Assembly: GCF_001902635.1 (NCBI RefSeq)
Contig: NZ_MJAO01000033.1
Span: 1-39,135 of the forward strand
DNA from: Serratia marcescens
Lineage (GTDB): Bacteria; Pseudomonadota; Gammaproteobacteria; Enterobacterales; Enterobacteriaceae
Length of the DNA stretch: 39,135 nucleotides
Direction of reading: 5' to 3'
Shown piece after piece: positions 1-7,971 of the stretch. The notes below the pieces were generated by a model. That model worked only from the letters and a program-made list of their open reading frames with translations. It was not told the origin of the DNA and searched no databases. The position numbers were made by a program, and so were the translations under genes. How positions within the stretch are numbered: the first letter of the stretch is position 1; each line of letters opens with the position of its first letter.

Positions 1-1
1 G

Positions 2-274
2 AAAGAGTTAAGTGGGGCATCCGTACCCTTCGATTTTGATGTCCACGCCATGATTTCCTGCGATGACGCGCCCGCACTGGAAAAAACGCTGCACGACCAT
101 TTGGAAAGTTACCGCATTAACAGAATTAACTTACGCAAAGAATTCTTCCGGGTGGATCTTAACAAGATAATTAACACCGTAGAACGTCATCATGGCCGGG
201 TTGACTATATTGCTGATCCTGTAGCGCTACAGTATCTGCAAAGCCAGGAATATGCAGACAGCGAAGTTGCATAA
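2..274 (+). CDS. C-terminal part of a GIY-YIG / T5orf172-type protein (5' end outside window)
   Basis: The reading frame is open from base 2, so the gene starts before the window. About 90 residues are visible. The stretch VPFDFDVHA followed by an acidic patch, ALEKTLHDHL and RKEFFRV matches the end of the T5orf172 (MUG113-like) variant of the GIY-YIG nuclease fold, where the order FxFxxHA, ALExxLH and RxEFFxV is typical. This family is common in phages and mobile islands, often as DUF4041-GIY-YIG proteins, and usually has an unclear role. The catalytic GIY-YIG part would lie upstream and cannot be checked here. The ATG at 50 is internal to the domain and is not the true start. The next gene follows after 49 bases on the same strand. 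Confidence 0.7.
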   Translation, partial: KELSGASVPFDFDVHAMISCDDAPALEKTLHDHLESYRINRINLRKEFFRVDLNKIINTVERHHGRVDYIADPVALQYLQSQEYADSEVA

Positions 275-323
275 ACGATAACCTTTAATAATAGCTCCTG
301 ATACGTCAAATGGACAACGGGTC

Positions 324-1751
324 ATGAATGACATCCCCACGCATAAAATAAAAACCGGCGGCGACCCGCGCATGCTGCCGGATTATGCCGCCCTTCGTGA
401 AGAACTTCGTAAGCTGACGCATCCGGCTCGCCCGGATGTGAGCTGGCAGTATGTCGAAAAACTCTGTCTCTCAATGTTTGAGCAGAACGGTGTGGAACTG
501 CAAACGGCAGCCTGGTATACGCTTGCGCGTACGCAACTGGCCGGGCTGTTCGGGCTCAATGAAGGGCTGGCGATACTCGAGGCACTGATAAGTCATCAGT
601 GGGGGGCACTGTGGCCGCAGCCAGTCCATGCCCGTATGGAAATCCTCAGCAGTCTGAGCCAGCGCCTGCAGCAACGGATGCGCTCGCTGCCGCTGAATTA
701 CAGCGACCTCAGTCAGCTATACCGGGCGGAGCAACTGCTTACCAGCCTGGGAGAGGTGCTGCAGCGCCTGGAGCTTAAGCATCTGAGCCAGCTCGATACG
801 TTACGTACCCTGATGCACAACAGTGCTGCCCGGCTGGAAAACAGTGATAATACAACCAGCACCGGGCTGAACATTCAGTCGGGTATCGTGTTGCCTACTG
901 TGATGAACGGTGCGACAGCAGCCACAAGAGACCTTGCTGGAGGTCCGGATGAAGATATGCCAGACAACGCAGTGAAGTGGGTGTACGTTGCGCAGCCTGA
1001 ACCGCAGCCAGAGCACCAAACGAATGTGGAAGTACAGACGGTAATGCCCACTTCGGCCAAAAAGTGGAAATCCTTCAGCGCCGGGATGTGTACCATGCTG
1101 ATAATAAGTGCAGCCGCGGTGTGGAGCTGGCAGTATCTTCACCGACCTGACCCTCTACAGGCTCAGCTTGCAGCCTCACTGGCCCCGTTACCTGCCCCCC
1201 TCACGCCTGAGCAGATTGATGCGTTGCGCCAGCAGATTCCGTTACCGCAGGACTTTATCGCCCAGACACAGCAGCAGCTTGCCCGACTGGATAAGTTGCC
1301 GCCTGACTGGACTGTTGTCTATAGCCGGCAACTGGTTGAGCAGGCTGGAGTACTGTGGCCGGAGCAGGCAAAGCCTCTGGTACAACAGTGGCAGCAGCAA
1401 CTTGATGCTGCTGCATTACCGGTAGAACAGCTTAATGGCTGGTATCAGGGGATGACAGCGTTACAAAAACTGAGTGACCGCCTGAACGGGCTTGATGAGC
1501 AGAAGGGAAAATACATGACAGTCAGTGAACTGAAGTCCATTGTATTTTCCGTCCGACAGTCTTTTAACCAGTCCATACCGGCCGAAGAGCAATTGCGTGT
1601 AATGTCAGAAAGTCCTGCTGGAGTACCTTTACCAGCTGTTGCCAGAGTTCAACTTGAAATGCATTTGAAGCAACTGATCACCCGATATGCGATACTGGTC
1701 CAGCCTGAAATGCATCGTATCACTGATAATAAAAATAATATTGATGAATAA
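324..1751 (+). CDS. VasL/ImpA-type T6SS-associated protein (TssA-like), single-pass membrane
   Basis: 475 residues. The N-terminal ~160 residues resemble the ImpA N-terminal (TssA-like) domain: a tract around LPDYAALREEL, then a helical region with AAWYTLARTQLAGLFGL and HQWGALWPQP. A hydrophobic segment at about residues 252-270 is the only membrane span. The following Gln-rich helical part (about 280-475) fits the VasL domain found with ImpA domains in enterobacterial type VI secretion clusters. Known family role: sheath or tail-tube assembly accessory at the inner membrane. The start at 324 was chosen because no upstream in-frame ATG exists after the previous stop; the ribosome binding site is weak. 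No other T6SS gene lies in the window, so it is either the last gene of a cluster to the left or an orphan. Confidence 0.72.
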   Translation: MNDIPTHKIKTGGDPRMLPDYAALREELRKLTHPARPDVSWQYVEKLCLSMFEQNGVELQTAAWYTLARTQLAGLFGLNEGLAILEALISHQWGALWPQPVHARMEILSSLSQRLQQRMRSLPLNYSDLSQLYRAEQLLTSLGEVLQRLELKHLSQLDTLRTLMHNSAARLENSDNTTSTGLNIQSGIVLPTVMNGATAATRDLAGGPDEDMPDNAVKWVYVAQPEPQPEHQTNVEVQTVMPTSAKKWKSFSAGMCTMLIISAAAVWSWQYLHRPDPLQAQLAASLAPLPAPLTPEQIDALRQQIPLPQDFIAQTQQQLARLDKLPPDWTVVYSRQLVEQAGVLWPEQAKPLVQQWQQQLDAAALPVEQLNGWYQGMTALQKLSDRLNGLDEQKGKYMTVSELKSIVFSVRQSFNQSIPAEEQLRVMSESPAGVPLPAVARVQLEMHLKQLITRYAILVQPEMHRITDNKNNIDE

Positions 1752-1916
1752 AAAACGGATAATGCAAAAGGAGTGGCGGAGCAATTAAGTATTTGAGGTC
1801 AGATTCTTACACCAACGAAAAAGCAGATGCCCGAGCAACCATGCATCATCAAACTTATTGTAGATAATGCTATTTCTATTATTCACTATAGTGTCAAAAT
1901 CCAGGAGGGCAGGAGT

Positions 1917-2095
1917 ATGCCGACAAATAAAGCAGAAGAATTTCTCACCGCTTTAGCGGACGAGCTTGCAATCAGTGAGTCTCGCTATGAACAGGCATGC
2001 CGTAGCTACACATCACTTGGTGAATGGCTTCATCGGCCAGAATCTGCTGTCATCCAATATGATCCACAAGTTTATGTACAAGGATCATTTCGACT
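1917..2095 (+). pseudogene. CD-NTase (CBASS cyclase) N-terminal fragment truncated by IS256 element
   Basis: An ATG at 1917 with a strong AGGAGGGCAGG site just upstream opens a frame of 59 residues that ends in VYVQGSFR, exactly where the insertion element begins. The order of an N-terminal helix pair (LADELAISESRYEQACRSY), a short linker and VQGSF matches the start of CD-NTases. In these enzymes the GS of the nucleotidyltransferase motif sits in this place; the intact cyclase in this window has ISLSEAQY then VQGSIRL. All catalytic aspartates lie downstream of the break and are missing, and no continuation is found beyond the element. The fragment is therefore dead. It implies that a first CBASS operon, reading rightward, once stood here. 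Confidence 0.78.
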
Positions 2096-2124
2096 GAGCC
2101 TGTACATAAATTTGTGTAATTGCC
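2096..2124 (+). repeat. IS256 left terminal inverted repeat
   Basis: Begins GAGCCTGTACA; pairs with 3381-3409 in inverted orientation with 6 mismatches in 29. The exact outer base could be shifted by one or two. Confidence 0.8.
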
Positions 2125-2167
2125 TGATTTTGATATGTTCAACCCGACATCATAAACAGGTTAATTT

Positions 2168-3376
2168 ATGGACGAAAAACAGTTGCAGGCCCTGGCTAAC
2201 GAACTGGCCAAAAATCTCAAAACCCCTGACGATCTCAGCCAGTTCGATCGTCTGCTGAAGAAAATCTGCGTTGAGGCGGCTCTGAACGCCGAAATGTCAC
2301 ACCATCTGGGCTACGATAAAAACCAGCCTAAACCGGGTGCCAACTCCCGCAACGGCTATTCCACAAAGACCGTTATCACGGGCGATGGCCCTCTGGAACT
2401 ACGTACTCCGCGCGATCGTGATGGCTCTTTCGAACCGCTTCTGGTGAAGAAAAACCAGACCCGGATCACCGGGATGGATAGCCAGATTTTATCGTTGTAC
2501 GCCAAAGGGATGACCACCCGTGAGATAGCAGCAGCGTTCAAAGAACTGTATGACGCAGATGTCTCACCTGCGCTGGTCTCGAAGGTCACCGACGCCGTGA
2601 TGGAGCAGGTCACTGAATGGCAAAATCGCCCACTGGATGCGATATATCCCATTGTTTATCTTGACTGTATCGTGCTGAAAGTCCGGCAGGACAGCCGCAT
2701 CATCAACAAATCCGTATTCCTGGCACTGGGTATCAATATCGAAGGGCAGAAAGAACTGCTGGGTATGTGGCTGGCCGAAAACGAGGGTGCGAAGTTCTGG
2801 CTCAATGTGCTGACTGAGCTGAAAAACCGTGGTCTTAACGATATCCTCATTGCCTGCGTTGACGGCCTGAAAGGCTTCCCGGACGCCATCAATACGGTAT
2901 ATCCGGAAGCCCGCATCCAGCTGTGCATCGTGCATATGGTGCGAAACAGCCTGCGGTTCGTCTCCTGGAAAGACTACAAAGCCGTCACCCGTGATCTGAA
3001 AGCTATCTACCAGGCCCCCACAGAAGAAGCAGGGCTGCAGGCTCTGGAAGCGTTCGGCAGCGCCTGGGACAGCCGTTATCCACAGATAAGCCGGAGCTGG
3101 CAGTCAAACTGGAGCAATCTGTCGACGTTCTTCTCATATCCACAGGAGCTTCGCAAGGTGATCTACACGACCAACGCGATCGAATCGCTGAACAGTGTGA
3201 TCCGGCATGCCATCAAGAAACGCAAGGTGTTCCCGACAGATGAATCAGTAAAAAAGGTGGTGTGGCTTGCCATCCAGGCAGCGTCCCGGAAATGGACAAT
3301 GCCCCTTCAGGACTGGCGGATGGCAATGAGCCGATTTATTATCGAGTTTGGTGACCGCCTGGACGGCCACTACTGA
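2168..3376 (+). CDS. IS256-family transposase
   Basis: 402 residues, the full length for the family. The transposase/mutator domain covers almost the whole protein. The DDE residues can be placed at D166 (YLDCI), D232 (CVDGL) and E339 (TTNAIESLN), and the C/H-containing stretch LCIVHMVRNS lies between the second and third as usual. The ATG at 2168 follows the left repeat by 44 bases. The frame is intact, so the element may be active. It catalyses cut-and-paste/copy-out transposition of the element. It is read toward the RepB-like gene, which is convergent with it. Confidence 0.95.
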   Translation: MDEKQLQALANELAKNLKTPDDLSQFDRLLKKICVEAALNAEMSHHLGYDKNQPKPGANSRNGYSTKTVITGDGPLELRTPRDRDGSFEPLLVKKNQTRITGMDSQILSLYAKGMTTREIAAAFKELYDADVSPALVSKVTDAVMEQVTEWQNRPLDAIYPIVYLDCIVLKVRQDSRIINKSVFLALGINIEGQKELLGMWLAENEGAKFWLNVLTELKNRGLNDILIACVDGLKGFPDAINTVYPEARIQLCIVHMVRNSLRFVSWKDYKAVTRDLKAIYQAPTEEAGLQALEAFGSAWDSRYPQISRSWQSNWSNLSTFFSYPQELRKVIYTTNAIESLNSVIRHAIKKRKVFPTDESVKKVVWLAIQAASRKWTMPLQDWRMAMSRFIIEFGDRLDGHY

Positions 3377-3380
3377 GAAA

Positions 3381-3409
3381 GGCATTTACACAGAATCGTG
3401 TACAGGGTC
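3381..3409 (-). repeat. IS256 right terminal inverted repeat
   Basis: Reads GACCCTGTACAC on the minus strand from 3409; it starts 4 bases after the transposase stop. Confidence 0.8.
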
Positions 3410-3416
3410 TGTATTA

Positions 3417-4295
3417 TTATTTTTCTATTTTACTAAGACTTTCAATACCAACAATTTTCTTTAAAACATCAAGGTATTCACATTTATTATCATAAAGCCA
3501 GTGAATAACATCATTTGTGCGAAGTAATTTGGCTATGTAAGACTTGACTATAATTAGATTAAGATTGTTTTCGGCGTATTCATTCTGAATATTCTGTGTT
3601 TCAATCTGAAGTGCAGCCATTTCTTTTTCCAAGCGGGCAAGTGTTTTTACCATGTCTTTGTCTTCGGTAGTATTATCAATTTGTCTGACAAGATGCTCTG
3701 ACGGTAAAGTGTGCAACATAGAGAGTGCAAATTTTTTGGTAAAGTTATTGAGTGTTATCATTGTGGTAACAAATTCAATCTGTTTATAGGGTTTAATCCT
3801 GCGTAGTATATCGAAGACGTTCTGAGATACATTTTTTTCGGCCAGCAAAGCAAGTACCTCTTTTGCTATACCATCAGAAATACGGAGTCGTGTATTGATG
3901 ATGCTTTGAGATAAACCAAGCACGGCACAAAGTTTCTCGACCGGGACACCTGACTCAACCGCTTTTTGAAGCATCTTTTGTTCCTGAAGAATTGTTAAAT
4001 GATTGACTCGTTTGTTATAGGAGTAAGTATCCTCAACTGGGGAGATTAGGCAATGGGCATGAGCTATGTTCAGATCTTTCAATGCTTCGATGCGTAAGTG
4101 TCCGTCTAGTACCTTTTGCTCTTCATTATCATTGATAAATATAATGACTGGCTCTATTAAACCAATTTCTGCAATTGAGCTAACAATTTGTTTGTATTTC
4201 CCACTTGATTTTATGTTGACAGGAAGTGTTCGTGATGGGATTAATTTATCTATCAGATATGACTGAAAGTGATTATTAAAACATTGCTTTATCAT
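3417..4295 (-). CDS. ParB/RepB-like partition-type protein (third gene of recombinase cassette)
   Basis: 292 residues. The N-terminal ~80 residues form a ParB/Srx-like domain: IKSSGKYKQIVSSIAEIGLIEPVIIF, then LDGHLRIEAL in place of the classical GERRxRA box. A helix-turn-helix region follows (VPVEKLCAVLGLSQSIINTRL, about residues 115-140). The remainder looks like the RepB C-terminal partition domain. It starts at an ATG with AGAGGAAAT upstream, 15 bases after the preceding ParB-like gene, so the two are probably co-transcribed with the recombinase. Its stop lies 7 bases from the IS256 end. Known relatives act as DNA-binding proteins in plasmid partition; in a recombinase cassette they more likely regulate or guide recombination, which is inference. 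Confidence 0.72.
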   Translation of the reverse strand: MIKQCFNNHFQSYLIDKLIPSRTLPVNIKSSGKYKQIVSSIAEIGLIEPVIIFINDNEEQKVLDGHLRIEALKDLNIAHAHCLISPVEDTYSYNKRVNHLTILQEQKMLQKAVESGVPVEKLCAVLGLSQSIINTRLRISDGIAKEVLALLAEKNVSQNVFDILRRIKPYKQIEFVTTMITLNNFTKKFALSMLHTLPSEHLVRQIDNTTEDKDMVKTLARLEKEMAALQIETQNIQNEYAENNLNLIIVKSYIAKLLRTNDVIHWLYDNKCEYLDVLKKIVGIESLSKIEK

Positions 4296-4310
4296 ATTTA
4301 TTTCCTCTTG

Positions 4311-5177
4311 TTATCTATCGGGAACCAAAGCTTCCGGGATATCATTGATATTGTTTTCATGTAAAAGATTACAGAAATCACTGTCCTGGACTAGTTTTCT
4401 GAAAACTTCTTTTACTACCATAAGTGTCTCACGTGCATACTTTGCTTTTACCTGAATATCTCTGTGTTCGTCAGCATTTCTTTGATAGATAACGGCAAGC
4501 TCCTCTGGTGTGTATTTTTTCTGAACTCTTTTGGGTGTATATGTTTTGTTTGTGGAGCCTTTGTTACCTTTTTTACGATTTTCAATTATTCGCTTGATAA
4601 TATTGATTTGTCTTCCTTTAATATTTCCATTCAGTAGGGCCTCTGTCAGTGAATCTTGAATGGACTCATCGGTGGAACGAGATATTTCTACCGCAAGGTA
4701 TAAAGGAATATGACCGGCTTCGAAAGCAGCAAGTAGCTTTTTCTCACCTCTTCCCAACAGCGTTGTTACTCCCTGTACCCAACTGACCGTGTATCCGAGA
4801 CGCTCACTAATATCTTTATCGTTTAGTCCCTGATCTTTTAACTGTCGAACGCTGTCAAGAAGTTCGGTTGCCCTAGGTTTCCTTCTGGCTATATTCTCAG
4901 CCAGACTCATCAGGTGCCCTGTTTCTTCATTAACATCCCTGATGACTGCTGGTATGTGAGTCTCCTGATAATGTTGATAAGCTTCAAGTCTTCCTTGGCC
5001 ACAAATTAAAGCATATTCAAACTTATCATGTACAATTCGGCGAACTGTCACCGGACGTTTTAGCCCAATTTTATGAATATTTTCTTTAATCTCATTGTGA
5101 TTGAACTTATCTCTTTTACGAGGGTTGACGACCATTATTTTACTGATTTCAATAAGATCAATTTTTTCTTCTTTCAT
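4311..5177 (-). CDS. ParB-like protein (second gene of recombinase cassette)
   Basis: 288 residues. A ParB N-terminal domain is visible: ISKIMVVNPRKR, HKIGLKRPVTVRR, then CGQGRLEAYQHY where canonical ParB has GERRxRA, then ENIARRKPRATELL, equivalent to the third ParB box. A helix-turn-helix follows (KDISERLGYTVSWVQGV, about residues 115-135). The C-terminal third is basic, with KKGNKGSTNK, and probably helical. The ATG lies one base after the recombinase stop, with CAGGAGCTATAGC providing the ribosome site inside the end of that gene, so translation is coupled. The altered second box leaves it open whether it binds and hydrolyses CTP like chromosomal ParB. Confidence 0.75.
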   Translation of the reverse strand: MKEEKIDLIEISKIMVVNPRKRDKFNHNEIKENIHKIGLKRPVTVRRIVHDKFEYALICGQGRLEAYQHYQETHIPAVIRDVNEETGHLMSLAENIARRKPRATELLDSVRQLKDQGLNDKDISERLGYTVSWVQGVTTLLGRGEKKLLAAFEAGHIPLYLAVEISRSTDESIQDSLTEALLNGNIKGRQINIIKRIIENRKKGNKGSTNKTYTPKRVQKKYTPEELAVIYQRNADEHRDIQVKAKYARETLMVVKEVFRKLVQDSDFCNLLHENNINDIPEALVPDR

Positions 5178-5178
5178 G

Positions 5179-6702
5179 CTATAGCTCCTGTAGTTTTATT
5201 CTTCTTATTAATCTATAAAAAGAGGATAGATTATCAAATCGGTATAAGTCGAAGCAGTAAGGATTTGTCTCCTTCAGGGATATAGTCTGTGAAATAATAT
5301 CTATCGCTGGGAAAATATAGTAATCGACAACCGCTTGATTAGTACTGTCCATTCTTACAGCAATATTGATATCGGGAGAGAAATTGTAGTTGAAATTTAT
5401 CTTCCACCTGAGACTATTTGGCCCCGTACGCCTACATCGGGAAGTTTGTATAGATAGAGTGAACTCATCATTGATATGAAAAACTCCTGTCGTTGATGCA
5501 TCACTAATCCAGCCTCCTTCATTGCTAATATTGCCAATGATTGAGTTGGTCATTTCTGCGTTTAAGTTCTTAATGAACTTGTTGGTTTCAAGCCAGCTGT
5601 AATCAGTTTCTGGTGTGTAACCGATTAAATGATAAACGCGCAAAAGGCTTCCGAAACGATAACGATAGACGCTGCTGGAAGGGAAGCGTTCTTCTTCGTC
5701 AATAATAATTCCTGAAAGCCTACCTCTCTTTTTTAGTAATGTGTGTAATTTTTCAAGTAGTTCTTCTTCAGATAAGCGAATGGCTCGTGATCTGATAATT
5801 TCATTTGCACGTTTAAATTTATCAAGGCTTATAACTGGAGTATAAGCACCATCGCACCGAATCCATTCCTCTTCGGGGTTGAGGACATACTGTTGTTTTA
5901 GTTTAAACGATGTTTTGTTATAAATACTGTTACCAATGTATTTTTCATTGGTCAGTATTTGATGAATCTTTGCTCTGCTCCATGTACTTCCATTTTCTGC
6001 CAGGATCTGTTTGCGATTTAATTCTGATGCAATGACCAGTTCTGGTTTACCTTCGTCATTAAACATATCGAATATATGGTTAACAATGTCGATCTCTTCC
6101 TGTGGTCCCGGTGTCAATATGACCCGATCTGTCTGGATACTTTTACGCTGGCCGAATGTAAGCTGTCCCTTTTCATCATGATTTTCATCAATCAGTAAGC
6201 GGCGCAGTCCATAACCTGGCAGACCGCCCTGATGATATCCTCTTTTTATGAGATTCATCTGGCCCAGAAACACTTTCTCTGACTGGTTTCTGCTAAAACT
6301 GGCTGCACCATGTCTTGAAAGTGCTAGGCCCAGTGTGAACATTTCAGGCTGAGCTTCAGAGAAGTGCTCTGCACAATAAATAATTTTCACCCCACTTTTT
6401 TTAAGTAAGTGAGAGTAATGTCCCGCCTCGTCAGCATCCTGAAATCGTCCAAAACGACTTACGTCATAAACCAGAATGTATGAGACGGAAATTTGGTGAT
6501 GCAATACATCATTAATCAATTTTTTCAGACCCGGCCTTCCTGATAAATTTAATCCGCTTTTCCCTGCATCACTGTAAGACTTAATAATGGTGATGTTGTT
6601 TTTTTTGGCATATTCCCTGATGTATCCTGACTGGTTATCCAGAGAGTACTTCTGGTGGTCAGTGGACATTCTTATATATTCAACGGCATGTCGAATGGAC
6701 AA
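5179..6702 (-). CDS. Large serine recombinase (resolvase/invertase family)
   Basis: 507 residues. The N-terminal resolvase domain has YIRMSTDHQ with the nucleophile serine near residue 13, GKSGLNLSGRPG, and DVSRFGR for the active-site arginines. A Recombinase domain follows at about 185-300 (IFDMFNDEG, WSRAKIHQILTNEKYIGN). The C-terminal part has few cysteines, so the usual zinc ribbon seems absent or replaced. The start is TTG at 6702, supported by ACGGAGCTATCAC directly upstream; the same GGAGCTAT element precedes the next gene. Such enzymes integrate and excise elements at short att sites. Here it heads a three-gene cassette with two ParB-like genes, a combination seen in genomic islands. 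No att sites could be identified by eye. Confidence 0.88.
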   Translation of the reverse strand: MSIRHAVEYIRMSTDHQKYSLDNQSGYIREYAKKNNITIIKSYSDAGKSGLNLSGRPGLKKLINDVLHHQISVSYILVYDVSRFGRFQDADEAGHYSHLLKKSGVKIIYCAEHFSEAQPEMFTLGLALSRHGAASFSRNQSEKVFLGQMNLIKRGYHQGGLPGYGLRRLLIDENHDEKGQLTFGQRKSIQTDRVILTPGPQEEIDIVNHIFDMFNDEGKPELVIASELNRKQILAENGSTWSRAKIHQILTNEKYIGNSIYNKTSFKLKQQYVLNPEEEWIRCDGAYTPVISLDKFKRANEIIRSRAIRLSEEELLEKLHTLLKKRGRLSGIIIDEEERFPSSSVYRYRFGSLLRVYHLIGYTPETDYSWLETNKFIKNLNAEMTNSIIGNISNEGGWISDASTTGVFHINDEFTLSIQTSRCRRTGPNSLRWKINFNYNFSPDINIAVRMDSTNQAVVDYYIFPAIDIISQTISLKETNPYCFDLYRFDNLSSFYRLIRRIKLQEL

Positions 6703-7118
6703 GTGATAGCTCCGTAAAAATTAAAAAATGTATTCTGATAATTAATTGCTGACCTGTTTTTTGCAATGTTTATTTAAGGTGAGCTTGTTTTTTTTTGAGT
6801 TTGGTCAAATATCTGATTGGTTATATGTTATTTTTTTAAACATTTTATCGAAGTTGCTGTCTATATCGCTGCTGTTTCTTTTTGAATATTTTGATGGTTG
6901 TGTATGTTTGGAGGATGGTAATTCAAGGATGGGATTGTGTTTTAGATATGATTGTTGGTGGTATGCGTTCTCTGATATCTGGCCAAAAACAGTGGGTTTT
7001 TGATAAAAAATAGAAAGCTTTGTTGAACTTCTCAACCGTTATGACGATTGATGAGCGTTTCGACAGCCCACGACATTATGTCAAACCCCACGCGTAGGGA
7101 AGCGCGTTTATCGAAGAC
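6703..7118. other. AT-rich intergenic region before the recombinase cassette
   Basis: 416 bases between the recombinase start and a tRNA-like relic. The half next to the recombinase is very T-rich and holds open frames on both strands with no recognisable protein features. The promoter of the recombinase cassette should be here. No convincing -35/-10 pair, att repeat or RNA gene could be named. Confidence 0.5.
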
Positions 7119-7146
7119 TGGCTAAGGGAGGGGGACTCGCACCCCC
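7119..7146 (-). other. tRNA 3'-half-like relic (T-arm, acceptor strand, CCA)
   Basis: On the minus strand the sequence reads a perfect five-pair T stem GGGGG/CCCCC around the seven-base loop TGCGAGT, then TCCCTTA (acceptor 3' strand), a G and CCA. This is exactly the layout of a tRNA 3' end, except that loop position 55 is G. The matching 5' acceptor TAAGGGA, the D arm and a normal anticodon arm are not found upstream on that strand, so it is not a complete tRNA. Integrative islands commonly carry such copies of a tRNA 3' end as att sites. Confidence 0.4.
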
Positions 7147-7210
7147 GTCAGTAGACACACCGTCATTCCCCCGCCTACGATTCTACGCTGGCTTAGGAAA
7201 GCCGCGAGTG

Positions 7211-7219
7211 TGCTAGAAT
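7211..7219 (+). promoter_or_regulatory. Possible extended -10 promoter for the exonuclease gene
   Basis: TGCTAGAAT is a TGn-extended -10 with TAGAAT. The -35 position (GCTTAG) is weak. Transcription from here would leave a leader of about 170 bases before the preferred start at 7396. Confidence 0.35.
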
Positions 7220-7395
7220 GTGGGATGATTAAGCTGATGAATTTCGATACGCTGGTGGCAATGAGAAACCCACCACTTATCGATGATAGTCTGCTACAGG
7301 GGATGTATGCCATTAACCAGCTGCGCTGGCGTACCTATCTGGTTGTCAAGGTAGCCGATAGTTGCAGCTTACTTATATGCGATGTAAGAGCTGAT

Positions 7396-7965
7396 ATGCA
7401 AAATAATGATGAGCTTTATGTCTCTGTCGATATTGAAACATCGGGCCCAATCCCTGGTGAGTACAGCATGCTTTCCATCGGTGCTTGCCTTGTAAGCGAT
7501 CCTAAAAAGTCATTGTATCTCACACTACAGCCCGATGGTGTAAAGTGCGATCCGGAGGCTCTCGCCGTGACAGGGTTGGATCTGGATACGTTGGCGCGTG
7601 AAGGCCTCGCTCCATTGAATGCAATGGCCGAGCTGGATAAATGGTTAACATCAGTATGCCCTGCAGGTAAAAAAGCCATTTTTATTGGCCTCAATACCCC
7701 CTTCGACTGGTCGTTTGTGAACTATTACTTCCACAAGTACTTGGGTAAAAATCCTTTTGGATTCACAGCAATAGATATAAAGGCTTACTTTATGGGGGCA
7801 ACAGGCAGCAGATGGAGAGAAACCAAATCCTCTCGAATGTCCGCCATACTTAAACCATGCAGCGAACCGAGCCATAACGCTCTGGACGATGCACGCTTTC
7901 AGGCGGAGCTGTTTGCTCTTATGCTGGCTAACTGGGATAACGCCAAGAAAAACCACGGCAACTGA
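7396..7965 (+). CDS. DEDDh-family 3'-5' exonuclease
   Basis: 189 residues from the ATG at 7396. DEDDh residues are visible: VDIETSG (first Asp and Glu), GLNTPFDWSF (second Asp), and HNALDDA near the C terminus (His and last Asp, spacing HxxxxD). Members degrade single-stranded DNA or RNA from the 3' end; examples are DnaQ-like and RNase T-like enzymes. An in-frame extension to 7210 adds 62 residues of no recognisable family, so the start at the domain edge is preferred. The gene converges on the CBASS operon with only 6 bases between stop codons. It is therefore not part of that operon, but it sits at its end in the same defence island. A role in phage defence is inference. Confidence 0.8.
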   Translation: MQNNDELYVSVDIETSGPIPGEYSMLSIGACLVSDPKKSLYLTLQPDGVKCDPEALAVTGLDLDTLAREGLAPLNAMAELDKWLTSVCPAGKKAIFIGLNTPFDWSFVNYYFHKYLGKNPFGFTAIDIKAYFMGATGSRWRETKSSRMSAILKPCSEPSHNALDDARFQAELFALMLANWDNAKKNHGN

Positions 7966-7971
7966 AAAAAG

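Larger units (their letters stand above)
2096..3409 (+). mobile_element. IS256-family insertion sequence, about 1.31 kb
   Basis: Terminal inverted repeats of 29 bases bound a single transposase gene (23 of 29 positions match between 2096-2124 and the reverse complement of 3381-3409). Length and layout are normal for IS256. The 8-9 bases outside the two ends (ATTTCGACT on the left, TGTATTATT on the right) do not match, so there is no visible target duplication. The left end lies inside the CD-NTase fragment; the right end lies 7 bases beyond the stop of the RepB-like gene. This suggests deletion or recombination next to the element after insertion. Confidence 0.88.

Noticed and set aside
801..1425. 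Open frames overlapping the VasL-like gene on both strands
   Set aside because: They lie fully inside a well-supported gene and show no family features.
6746..7035. Open frames on both strands in the AT-rich region by the recombinase
   Set aside because: Composition-driven: no ribosome site, domain or neighbour support.
7119..7205. A complete tRNA gene on the minus strand
   Set aside because: The 5' acceptor strand, D arm and a usable anticodon arm are missing; only the 3' half fits.
7210..7395. 62-residue N-terminal extension of the exonuclease
   Set aside because: No recognisable family, and the DEDDh domain starts right after the ATG at 7396. It may be a leader; kept only as an alternative start.
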